Assembly: GCF_011601275.1 (NCBI RefSeq)
Contig: NZ_JAAOLY010000027.1
Span: 1 to 54,871 of the forward strand
Length of the DNA: 54,871 nt
Reading direction: 5' to 3'
Source of the DNA: Janthinobacterium lividum
GTDB taxonomy: Bacteria > Pseudomonadota > Gammaproteobacteria > Burkholderiales > Burkholderiaceae_D
In this document: positions 16,981 to 23,956 of the stretch, in pieces
How the letters are laid out: each line of letters opens with the position of its first letter
Position numbering within the stretch: position 1 is the stretch's first letter
Position numbers and translations under genes: made by a program
Notes under the pieces: generated by a model
Database searches by the model: none
What the model was told of the DNA's origin: nothing
What the model saw: only the letters and a program-made list of their open reading frames with translations

Positions 16981-17418
16981 TCACGTTCCAAGAAGCCTTC
17001 TTGCGATTTCATCCGTTTCAGCGATCGATATTTCTTCCACTGGTCCGAATTCAGTTCCCCCACCCTCCAGGGTGCCAGCCACATGAAAATGAACGTGGCT
17101 AATTGCTTGTCCCGCTGGAACTCCGTTGTTCTGCCAAACAGCGATCCCCGGCTTTGAGTATGCACGGTCGATTAACATGGCAGCATTTCGTACCTCGACA
17201 CCCAATGCGGCAGCCTCGACATTTGTAAGCTCCAGAATAGTTGGCACATGTCGTATCGGTAAAACAAGTAGGTGCGGGTGTCCTCGCTGTTCGCGAGTGA
17301 CGAATGTGGCCGTGTTTTCGGTACGAGCGAGGATCGTGTACAGACGTTCGCCCCTGAGGTAGGCGCAGAACGCACATCCGTTGTTCTCTGGAAGGTCAAT
17401 GTTCGATTCGGGAGTCAT
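16981..17418 (-). CDS. HIT-family (histidine triad) nucleotide hydrolase coupled to Thoeris
   Basis: 145 aa. The histidine triad is visible as HVHFHVAG (~residues 108-115), preceded by QNNGVPAGQAISH, and the N-terminus CAFCAYLRGERLYTI has the usual HIT zinc-type cysteines (CxxC). HIT proteins hydrolyse or transfer nucleotidyl groups from nucleoside phosphoramidates and dinucleotides. The start overlaps the thsA stop (ATGA), so it is translated from the thsB-thsA transcript as a third gene. HIT genes are not part of the standard two-gene Thoeris definition. It may act on the ADP-ribose-derived signal or its products; that is inference. Confidence 0.88.
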   Translation of the reverse strand: MTPESNIDLPENNGCAFCAYLRGERLYTILARTENTATFVTREQRGHPHLLVLPIRHVPTILELTNVEAAALGVEVRNAAMLIDRAYSKPGIAVWQNNGVPAGQAISHVHFHVAGTLEGGGTEFGPVEEISIAETDEIARRLLGT

Positions 17419-18266
17419 GATGATCGCATTGATGACAAAAAGGATTGGAGTTCGAGCCGATCAAGCTTCTTATAGTCCTCAGGTCTGACGACGATTCGAA
17501 GCTCGTCGCAAACCTTCTCACTGCGCGATGCAAACATGAATGAAAGGATGGTCAGGCGAATAGCATCCTGAGCCGGGAGAACGCTCGACAGGCGCGCTTG
17601 CCCCCCACCGATTACCGGCACCGATACCGTTCCACCGTTGCTCCTTTTTGACACTTCGTCCCAAAGCAACAGGAGGCTTGTCCATACCTTGTCCGGCGTC
17701 GAATGGGCAGTGTTATGGACATCCATTTCGGCATATGCGAGAAAGAAGATCAGTCTAGCAGCATGCGTTACCGTTGCAACGGCACCAACACCGAATTGCG
17801 TCTGCTTTCCTGATTTTGCAATGGTACCTATTGTTGGCTTGCCCGCGAGCGCGTTGGTCAATTGCGTATCAAGCGCTCTTAAATCACCGCCAAACAGCAC
17901 TTGTAGAGCTTGGCCCTGAAGACTGTTTTGCGAGATGATATTTGGCGTTTCAGTGTCGAAAGTATCGTTGACCCCAATTACGAGGTGCGTAGTTTCCGCT
18001 AGTATGTCACCTTTGATGATTGTGATCTTGGTCTGGGGCGCACTATAGTCTTGCGAAATTGGCCTTGGCCAAGACAGTATTAGTCCAACACCAAGTGAAA
18101 TGGCAATGACCGAGCATAAGACTGGCATGCCTTGGAAAATTGTCACGGATGGGTTGATCACGTTGCTGGTCTGCAGTACCGTCGACAACCCGCCTAAGCA
18201 AGCGAATGACATCGTCAAGAAGTGGCGCCAGAAGCGCCACGTCCGCAGGTCTTGAAAGATTTCCAT
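17415..18266 (-). CDS. thsA: Type II Thoeris effector ThsA (two membrane helices plus macro domain)
   Basis: 283 aa. Two hydrophobic helices are seen at ~13-33 (FLTMSFACLGGLSTVL) and ~45-66 (VLCSVIAISLGVGLILSW), then a macro-like domain from ~78: ITIIKGDILAETTHLVIGVND and, near 220, VSVPVIGGGQARLS. Two transmembrane helices with a macro domain (DUF6430 type) is the architecture of type II Thoeris ThsA, which senses histidine-ADP-ribose made by ThsB and acts at the membrane. This is knowledge of the family, not shown here. It starts directly after the thsB stop with no gap, so both are made together. Not to be confused with the SIR2-SLOG ThsA of type I Thoeris. Confidence 0.85.
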   Translation of the reverse strand: MEIFQDLRTWRFWRHFLTMSFACLGGLSTVLQTSNVINPSVTIFQGMPVLCSVIAISLGVGLILSWPRPISQDYSAPQTKITIIKGDILAETTHLVIGVNDTFDTETPNIISQNSLQGQALQVLFGGDLRALDTQLTNALAGKPTIGTIAKSGKQTQFGVGAVATVTHAARLIFFLAYAEMDVHNTAHSTPDKVWTSLLLLWDEVSKRSNGGTVSVPVIGGGQARLSSVLPAQDAIRLTILSFMFASRSEKVCDELRIVVRPEDYKKLDRLELQSFLSSMRSS

Positions 18267-18776
18267 TTACAGTCCGAGGTCGCTATAGACCTTCGTCGGA
18301 TACTGGTGTGGTCCCTTCTTGTCGCTCGAAGCGAAAGTGACGGCATAGTTGTCGAGCGCGTGCATGATGATCTTCGGCTGATATGAAACTGACACGGTGT
18401 AGTAGTCCACGTTCAACAACGGATTGGGGATGTATGCCTTTTCCACGGTCCGATGTTGATCCAGATTGACGATGACAACCGGCAAATTGAATTCAATGAT
18501 TATTTCGATTTCGTGAGCCAAAAACGACACGCCATCACTGCCCTTTTTCTTCCCGTCTTTGCTTCCCAATAGAACAACTTGCTTCGCATTTTTCAACCGT
18601 TCTCGTAAATTCCATTTAATCGTTTCCGGCTTACTTGTATCGCGAGAAATGAAGAGATCGTGCGCGTCGTAGAAGTCAAAATCAATGTGTTGATTCGCCT
18701 TCCACGCCTCCATCAATCGGTACTTGCCGATGTCTTCGCTAGCGAAAGCTACGTAAGTTTTGTTTCTATAGCCCAT
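18267..18776 (-). CDS. thsB: Thoeris TIR-domain sensor ThsB
   Basis: 169 aa, a complete TIR-like (DUF1863/MTH538 type) domain: RNKTYVAFASEDIGKYRLME (4-23), AWKANQHIDFDFYDAHDL (24-41), the IKWNLRERLKNAKQVVLLGS segment (~53-72) and EIEIIIEFNLPVVIVNLD. These are the marks of ThsB proteins, which recognise phage components and use NAD to produce a signal molecule. The ATG at 18776 has a strong GAGGA six bases upstream. First gene of the thsB-thsA-HIT operon. A type II pairing follows from the neighbouring macro-domain ThsA. Confidence 0.88.
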   Translation of the reverse strand: MGYRNKTYVAFASEDIGKYRLMEAWKANQHIDFDFYDAHDLFISRDTSKPETIKWNLRERLKNAKQVVLLGSKDGKKKGSDGVSFLAHEIEIIIEFNLPVVIVNLDQHRTVEKAYIPNPLLNVDYYTVSVSYQPKIIMHALDNYAVTFASSDKKGPHQYPTKVYSDLGL

Positions 18777-18958
18777 AGATTCCTCGTGTTGTTGATCTGC
18801 TGGATGTTACCGACTCCGTCCCGGACTGACTGTTTTCGATTGCGATTAAATGCAATCACACTGCCCTGGATGCTGCCAAACGTCTTCAGACGGTCCTTAC
18901 ACGGCGCTCGAGTGACGACTTAAGCGGTAAGCGAGTACTAATCGCCGCTGATAGCAGA
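18777..18958. other. 182-bp gap between the two TIR genes
   Basis: Should contain the Thoeris promoter (minus strand). Neither a good -35/-10 pair nor a terminator hairpin was found by eye. Confidence 0.4.
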
Positions 18959-19663
18959 CTAAATCTTAGCGACGTCGATCTGATACCCTGCTGCCGTCAT
19001 TTCCTTTGCTAGCAGCAAGCCCGCTTCCCTTTCGAGATTGTCCTTGAATGGAATGTAAATCAGCCCTTGGATATCGGACGGTCGTTCCATCATTTCTTGT
19101 TGATGAAGAAGGATAGCGACCCTTGGCCGTCCGAGCTTCGCCAGCAGCATACCTAGCTCTAGTACAACGTTCTGCCGCGCACGCAACGCCTGTTCATCGG
19201 GGTGGCCACGTCGGTGTCCTTCGTCATCGGGCGTAGCCAGCACCACGGCGAACCGCGCGTCCTCGGTGTACTTTTCCAACTTTTCGATAATAGTTTGACC
19301 TTCCGAAGGCAACTGATCCAAAATCAGCGGTTCCAAGCCCCAGCGGCGAAGCATGGCATCTAGCCTTGCTCGCGCTTGGTCGTCATGGCCATAGACGACG
19401 AATACTTTGCGGTTGGCCGCAGGCTGGGCTGCTACCGCCACGACAGCGCGTGCAGGTGCGGCTGCTGCCTGACCAGGCACCAGACCTAGTAACTGCTTGA
19501 CCTGATCTATTTCTCTTCCCTGCGGAACGACCTTTCCGCTATCAAAGACACTCACCAAGGAGCCGTTCGTAAAGCGCAATTGGCAACCGTACTGAATTGC
19601 GGTCTCGGAATCGACGATAAAACCGTTGGCCGTCATGATTGCTACCACCTGATCCTTCTTCAT
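18959..19663 (-). CDS. TIR-like (CAP12/Pycsar-type) domain protein
   Basis: 234 aa. The C-terminal ~150 residues carry the TIR-like domain typical of predicted nucleotide-binding or NADase proteins: KVFVVYGHDDQARARLDAML (~residues 86-105), SEGQTIIEKLEKY with the probable catalytic glutamate (~125-137) and FAVVLATPDDEG. The N-terminal ~50 residues (MKKDQVVAIMTANGFIVDSE, then RFTNGSLVSVFDSGKVV) form a small separate domain that may bind nucleotide or a second subunit; a spacer rich in Ala and Pro joins them. It is separated from thsB by 182 bp and probably has its own promoter. It lacks a cyclase partner, so a CBASS or Pycsar system is not supported. A stand-alone NAD-depleting defence protein is the likeliest reading. 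Confidence 0.78.
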   Translation of the reverse strand: MKKDQVVAIMTANGFIVDSETAIQYGCQLRFTNGSLVSVFDSGKVVPQGREIDQVKQLLGLVPGQAAAAPARAVVAVAAQPAANRKVFVVYGHDDQARARLDAMLRRWGLEPLILDQLPSEGQTIIEKLEKYTEDARFAVVLATPDDEGHRRGHPDEQALRARQNVVLELGMLLAKLGRPRVAILLHQQEMMERPSDIQGLIYIPFKDNLEREAGLLLAKEMTAAGYQIDVAKI

Positions 19664-19892
19664 GTATGCTCTTTATGCCTTAGTCAAGATGTTGGCTAAT
19701 ATACCACTCCTGTTGCGAGTTAAGTGGAGCGGGCACAGAAGGCGCAAGAAGCGAACAAAGGCCTGCAACTGGCACAACGAATGTTGGGGTAGGGGGGAGG
19801 GGTCAAACTCGCGCAAATCGGTGACAAAAACCGGCGCTGCGTAAATACTGCTGGCTGACCGGAAATGGGCCGGACACAAGGACTGTGAATTC

Positions 19893-19920
19893 AAAAAAAA
19901 GCCAACCGGTGACGGTTGGC
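19893..19920 (-). terminator. Terminator behind the tRNA-Phe fragment
   Basis: On the minus strand GCCAACCG-tcac-CGGTTGGC followed by eight T residues, ~20 bases past the CCA end of the tRNA-Phe fragment. It looks like the native terminator of the tRNA-Phe gene. Confidence 0.75.
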
Positions 19921-19939
19921 GTTTCGTGAGGTATGTTCT

Positions 19940-19990
19940 TGGTGGCCCGGGGCGGAATCGAACCACCGACACAAGGATTTTCAATCCTTA
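19940..19990 (-). repeat. 3' fragment of tRNA-Phe (51 nt), attachment-site scar
   Basis: Read on the minus strand from 19990, it gives the anticodon stem-loop with GAA, variable loop, T-arm (GGTTCGATTCC), acceptor strand and CCA of tRNA-Phe. The sequence before 19990 (GCTCGAATGGATATTTTTTG on the plus strand) does not pair with the rest, so the 5' half is missing and the gene is not functional. Such 3' fragments are attachment sites left by tRNA-targeting integrases. Confidence 0.8.
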
Positions 19991-20130
19991 GCTCGAATGG
20001 ATATTTTTTGTTGCATTAATTCATGGTGTAGGTAGGAAACTTTTTGGTAAGGGCATCGTTTGGGGTATTCTTTAATCTAGCATCCGTCGAAATCAGCCAT
20101 CCATGCGCTTTGCCAGCTATGATTCGAATC

Positions 20131-20313
20131 CGCGGGGGATTCGAAGGGCCGGGCCTACCGGCCCGGCCCTCTCCGAATCCACTGACTGCTGCCGCTACGC
20201 GGCAGCCCCGCGCGCCTGCGGCGCGCGTTTGTGGTTCTAATCAGGTTTGCTGCTGAGCTGGTTTCTACGGCGACCAATGCATCAGTCCGTGTCCAAATGG
20301 CGGACCCCGGCAC
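20131..20313 (+). repeat. Right copy of the ~185-bp direct repeat
   Basis: Same orientation as 13348-13535 at ~94% identity, and it holds three of the GC-rich hairpins, one with a changed loop base (CTA for CTG). Directly before it stands GATTCGAATCC, the same bases that open the tRNA-Ser fragment at 13245, so the right copy looks like the left one with the ~107 bases from the tRNA acceptor to the first hairpin removed. Confidence 0.85.
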
Positions 20314-20508
20314 CTTACCATTCATGATTTCTCTTTTGCCTAAATTAGGGCTCAGGAGTCTCTATAATAGTTATGGCGATTCATATCGTACCTACTTAGC
20401 AGGACCGGGGTCTGCCATCCGGACATGGGCTGAGTTATTAGGTATGGTAACAGCCAGCTCAGTCGAAAACATGATTAGAGCCACGAACACACGCCTTCGG
20501 CTTGCGGA
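20206..20508. repeat. Inverted repeat pair (right repeat copy and its inverted partner)
   Basis: The distal part of the right repeat copy (to GTCCAAATGGCGGACCCCGG at 20291-20310) is followed, after ~85 bp, by an inverted degenerate partner starting AGGACCGGGGTCTGCC (20401) and continuing through CCAGCTCAG (20453), GATTAGAGCCACGAAC and CGCCTTCGGC to ~20508. This makes a head-to-head pair of the same repeat family, like a MITE or BIME structure. Confidence 0.6.
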
Positions 20509-20567
20509 GCTGGTCGATTTGGAGAGGGCAGCGCCTGGCAGATGCTGCGCCTGGCAGGCACCTCCCA

Positions 20568-20990
20568 TCACCGCGCCCCACCACCCTTGGCTTCGGCCTC
20601 GATCAACCTGAGCGCCGCACGCGACAGCAGGCCGCTGCGCGTCTCGTGCCGCGCCGCCGCATAGCGGTCGATCTTGCTCAGTACGAAGCGTGGCAGGCTG
20701 ATGTTGATGCGTTCGGGCTTGCTGTCGAGTTTTTCAAGGTCGAGCTGGACCAGTGCCCAGATGCCACCCGCATGCTCAGGATTTGCCTGCAGGGTTTCAA
20801 TCTTGCTCTGCGTGATCTCCACGGGCTCGCCCAGCTCCAGCAGCGTTTCGATGTGGCTGGTGATGGCTGCTCTGACGTTATTGAGCGCGTCCTCCACGCT
20901 GTCGCCCCACGAGTGGACGCCTTGGATGTCGGGGACGTTCACGCCGTACACGCTAGCGGCATCTTTAAAAATGACAACGGGGATATCCAT
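20568..20990 (-). CDS. hicB: HicB-family antitoxin
   Basis: 140 aa. The N-terminal HicB fold is seen in YGVNVPDIQGVHSWGDSVEDAL (~residues 14-35) and the C-terminus has a ribbon-helix-helix segment (RINISLPRFVLSKIDRYAAA, ~93-112) that binds the operator. It follows hicA after a 51-base gap; the ATG at 20990 has GGGAG six bases upstream. It neutralises the HicA RNase and represses the operon. It ends in a glycine-rich short tail (EAKGGGAR). Confidence 0.9.
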   Translation of the reverse strand: MDIPVVIFKDAASVYGVNVPDIQGVHSWGDSVEDALNNVRAAITSHIETLLELGEPVEITQSKIETLQANPEHAGGIWALVQLDLEKLDSKPERINISLPRFVLSKIDRYAAARHETRSGLLSRAALRLIEAEAKGGGAR

Positions 20991-21041
20991 TGCTGCTCCC
21001 TGATTTCCTATTTGTCGAACTTTGCAACACGCGAGACATCC

Positions 21042-21224
21042 TTACTTCAGCCCGGCGGATCTTAATATGCTGTTCCAGGTGCCGGCAGGCAGATCCTTTT
21101 TTGGATGTGGCACCGTTACCAGGCCAGGCTTTTCAGCATGTTTGAAGTGATGGTGGCTGCCTTTGACGCGTACCTCTTGCCAGCCATCGGCTTTCAGCAT
21201 CTGGATCAATCGACTTGAGTTCAT
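21042..21224 (-). CDS. hicA: HicA-family mRNA interferase toxin
   Basis: 60 aa, normal for HicA. MNSSRLIQMLKADGWQEV, then GSHHHFKH with the catalytic histidine and VTVPHPKKDLPAGTWNSIL define the dsRBD-like HicA fold that cuts mRNA. First gene of the hicA-hicB operon, under a palindromic operator at 21256-21272. The pair sits at the right edge of the accessory region and may stabilise it. Confidence 0.92.
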   Translation of the reverse strand: MNSSRLIQMLKADGWQEVRVKGSHHHFKHAEKPGLVTVPHPKKDLPAGTWNSILRSAGLK

Positions 21225-21255
21225 GCTTCACTCCCAAGTACCGCTACCTGTAATC

Positions 21256-21272
21256 ATACACAGAATGTGTAT
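21256..21272 (-). promoter_or_regulatory. hicAB operator (perfect inverted repeat)
   Basis: ATACACA-gaa-TGTGTAT, perfect 7-base arms, lies ~35 bases upstream of hicA; a partial repeat (GTGTGTAT) follows at once. It is the expected kind of site for the ribbon-helix-helix domain of HicB. Confidence 0.6.
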
Positions 21273-21339
21273 AAGTGTGTATTGATGGCTTGAAGTCACG
21301 CAACGTTTGGGCAAATAGTTACGAGACCGGACATAGTGC

Positions 21340-21362
21340 GGAGCCTGTCAGGAATGATGTGT
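21340..21362 (+). repeat. Possible solo IS256-type end
   Basis: GGAGCCTGTCAG here is identical to the 12 bases at 9779-9790 that begin the IS256 remnant; here it is followed by GAATGATGTGTAA. It may be a leftover terminal repeat marking the right limit of the accessory region. No transposase is attached. Confidence 0.35.
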
Positions 21363-21426
21363 AAAAGAAGCCATACGACAAAAGTATCCGATGCGCGAGC
21401 CGTTCATCGAACGGCCCGCCCCCGAA

Positions 21427-23844
21427 TCAAAACCGGTATTTGAGCGTCGCCGTCACAGCCCGCTCGGCGCCCAGGTAGCATTCGCCGTGGTAGCAGATGG
21501 TGTGGTAACGCTTGTTGAGCAGGTTGCTGGCGTTGAGCCTGAGCAGCCAGCGCCCCGTCTCGTATTTCAGCATGCTGGTGAAGAGCGTATAGCCGCCTGC
21601 GCGCGACGTGTTGGCCTCATCGTTCTGGCGCGGGCCGACGTAGTTGATGCCGCCGCCGATGCCGAAGCCCTTGGCCAGCGTCTGGTCCAGCCAGAGCGAG
21701 GCCATCTGCTGCGGTTCCGTGGCGGGCACCTTGCCGGCCTCGGTGCGGTCGGCGCTTTCCAGCACCCTCAGGTTCATCTTGGTCAGCGACGCCGTCAGAT
21801 TCAGGTCGCGCGTCAGTTCTGCCTTGGCTTCCAGCTCGATGCCGCGCGAGCGCTGCTTGCCGATCTGGCGGGTATCGCCGCTGATGTTGTCATAGGTGAC
21901 GACGTTGGTCTTGCGCAAGTTGAACAGGGCGGCGCCAAAGAAGATGCGCGAATTCTCGGGCTGGTATTTCACGCCGGTCTCTACCTGCTTGCCGCGGCTC
22001 GGTTTCAATGGATCGTTGTTGTAGTCCATGCCGTTGTTGGGAAGGAAGGATTGCGTGTAACCGGCGTAGGCCGCCCAGCCATCCGCGAACAGATAGTTCA
22101 GCCCGGCGCGGCCGCTGAAGACGCTGTCGCTCTGGACGGTGTGGCTGGCGTCGAGCCGGTCGTCCGTGACGCTGCGCGCGTAATCCTGGCGGCCGCCCAC
22201 GGTCACTATCCAGCGCTCGAACAGCTTGATCTGGTCTTGCGCATACAAGCCGGTCTGTTCAGCCGTCTGGATGTAGTTCGCCCATGGCTTGGTCGGCACG
22301 GGGATGGGCTGGTTGTAGACCGGGTTGAGCAGGTCAAGATCCCGCGTCGGGCCGATGAATCGGTTGGCGACGCCCCTAGAGCGATTCCAGTCGATGCCAA
22401 ACAGCAGGGTTTGGCTGACGTTGCCGCTGTGCAGTTTGCCCAGCAGCTGCGTATCGAGCCCTGTGTGCTGGTGCGTGTCGTCCCAGGTGCGCGCGATGCG
22501 CGTATAGGTGTGCTCGTCGGCTTGCAGCTCGTCCACCCAGATCACGCGGCGCTTCACGCGGTTATCCGTGTAGCGGAAATGTTGACGAAGGCTCCAGTCG
22601 TCGCTGAAAGCGTGTTCGAAGCGGTAGCCGATGGAATTCTGGTCCTGCCTGATGCGGCTGAACGCGGGGTCGCCCATCTTCACCTGCGTCAGGCTTTTGT
22701 CGGCGGCGATCGCGTAGTAGGGATCTTCGCCGGATTCATTGCGCAGTAACTCCGCCTGTAGCGTCAACGAGGTCGCTGCGTTCGGCGACCAGCGCAGCGA
22801 GGGCGCCAGCGCGTAGCGTTTGCGGTTGATGCGCTGGCCGGTCGGGTAGCGGTCCTGGTCATCGCTGTCGAGCGCCACGCCCGTCAGGCGATAGCTGAAG
22901 TCACTGCCTGGGGCGAACGTGTCGCCCAGGTCGATGCCGACCTGCTTGCGATTGAAGCTGCCGTACTGCAGCTCCACCTCGCGTACCGGCTCGCCGCCTG
23001 GCTGCTTGCTGACACGGTTGATGATGCCGCCCGCATCGGCCTGGCCAAACATCACCGAGGCCGGGCCGCGCAGCACTTCCACGCGCTCGAGCAGGTAGGG
23101 TTCGGTCATGCGGTAGACGATACCGAAGGGCGTTTGCGACAGGCCGTCGCGGAAGTTGCCGCTGTTGCCGCTGAAGCCGCGCAGGGAGATATATTCCCAG
23201 CCGCGATTGTCCGGACCATAGGTATTGACGGAAATGCCGGGCGTCTGGGCAACGATGGCCATCACGTCCTGTGCGCCGCGCGCCTCGATTTCCGTGCGCC
23301 CGATGACCGAGACCGATTGCGGGATTTCGCGCATGGGCGTGCCGGTCTTGGTGGCCGTGTCGGCGCCGCGGGCAACATAGCCGAAGACGGGATCGCTGGC
23401 CGTGTCTTGCTCGGCCTGTACGGTGATGCCGGGCAGCATCTGCGCTGCGGCCTGGCCGGCGGGCACGATCACCATGGCAGAGCCGTTCCTGGTCGCCGCC
23501 AGGCCGCTGCCTGCCAAAGCCGTATCGAGCGCCTGTTGCAAGGTCATCGTGCCCTGGACGGCGGGCGCACCTTTGCCCTCCACCAGCGCGGCGTTCACGG
23601 AGATCGCCGTGCCCGCTTGCTGTGCCAGCGCATTGATGGCCTGGCCCAACGGCAGCGCCGGGATGGCGAATGGTCTTTCCACCGCCACCGCGACAGCTGG
23701 CGCGGCACCCTGGGCATGGGCGAACATGGGATTGCCGAAGATGGCGCAGGCCGCCAGTAGCGTTGCCGACAGGGCGGACTGGCGCTGCGTCGTGGTGCCG
23801 GCGCGCTGCTCGATGGGGGTACCGCGGAGGTGCTGCACAGGCAT
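21427..23844 (-). CDS. TonB-dependent siderophore receptor with STN signalling domain
   Basis: 805 aa. A signal peptide (ALSATLLAACAIFGNPMFAHA) is followed by the STN domain (FAIPALPLGQAINALAQQAG), which contacts FecR, then a plug domain (IPQSVSVIGRTEIEARGAQD, VLRGPASVMFGQADAGG) and a 22-strand barrel ending in the outer-membrane signature TATLKYRF. The plug text and GYRFEHAF-type strands fit ferric-siderophore receptors of the FpvA/FoxA group; the ligand cannot be read. The ATG at 23844 has AGGA six bases upstream; a longer frame from 23904 is not needed. Third gene of the fecI-fecR-receptor unit, so induction by its siderophore through FecR and FecI is expected. Confidence 0.9.
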   Translation of the reverse strand: MPVQHLRGTPIEQRAGTTTQRQSALSATLLAACAIFGNPMFAHAQGAAPAVAVAVERPFAIPALPLGQAINALAQQAGTAISVNAALVEGKGAPAVQGTMTLQQALDTALAGSGLAATRNGSAMVIVPAGQAAAQMLPGITVQAEQDTASDPVFGYVARGADTATKTGTPMREIPQSVSVIGRTEIEARGAQDVMAIVAQTPGISVNTYGPDNRGWEYISLRGFSGNSGNFRDGLSQTPFGIVYRMTEPYLLERVEVLRGPASVMFGQADAGGIINRVSKQPGGEPVREVELQYGSFNRKQVGIDLGDTFAPGSDFSYRLTGVALDSDDQDRYPTGQRINRKRYALAPSLRWSPNAATSLTLQAELLRNESGEDPYYAIAADKSLTQVKMGDPAFSRIRQDQNSIGYRFEHAFSDDWSLRQHFRYTDNRVKRRVIWVDELQADEHTYTRIARTWDDTHQHTGLDTQLLGKLHSGNVSQTLLFGIDWNRSRGVANRFIGPTRDLDLLNPVYNQPIPVPTKPWANYIQTAEQTGLYAQDQIKLFERWIVTVGGRQDYARSVTDDRLDASHTVQSDSVFSGRAGLNYLFADGWAAYAGYTQSFLPNNGMDYNNDPLKPSRGKQVETGVKYQPENSRIFFGAALFNLRKTNVVTYDNISGDTRQIGKQRSRGIELEAKAELTRDLNLTASLTKMNLRVLESADRTEAGKVPATEPQQMASLWLDQTLAKGFGIGGGINYVGPRQNDEANTSRAGGYTLFTSMLKYETGRWLLRLNASNLLNKRYHTICYHGECYLGAERAVTATLKYRF

Positions 23845-23956
23845 GGTATGTCCTTTAGGTAAGTGGTCTTGCTGAAGACGCAGAACTCCCTGAATACCGG
23901 ACAATTATTTTTCAATGCGCGCCAGACCGTTTACAACGGGGGGTAGGCCTTGCTAT

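Noticed and set aside
16688..16984. 98-codon frame overlapping the HIT stop (GTGA)
   Set aside because: The overlap resembles coupling, but the protein is Pro/His-rich, unrecognised and has mixed codon use.
19940..19990. Intact tRNA-Phe gene
   Set aside because: The upstream bases do not supply the acceptor 5' strand or D-arm; only the 3' part is present.
13200..20600. Integrase or recombinase gene for the island
   Set aside because: None of the frames in this stretch shows tyrosine or serine recombinase motifs.
21391..22749. Plus-strand open frame opposite the siderophore receptor
   Set aside because: Shadow frame of a well-recognised receptor gene; no ribosome binding site or motif.
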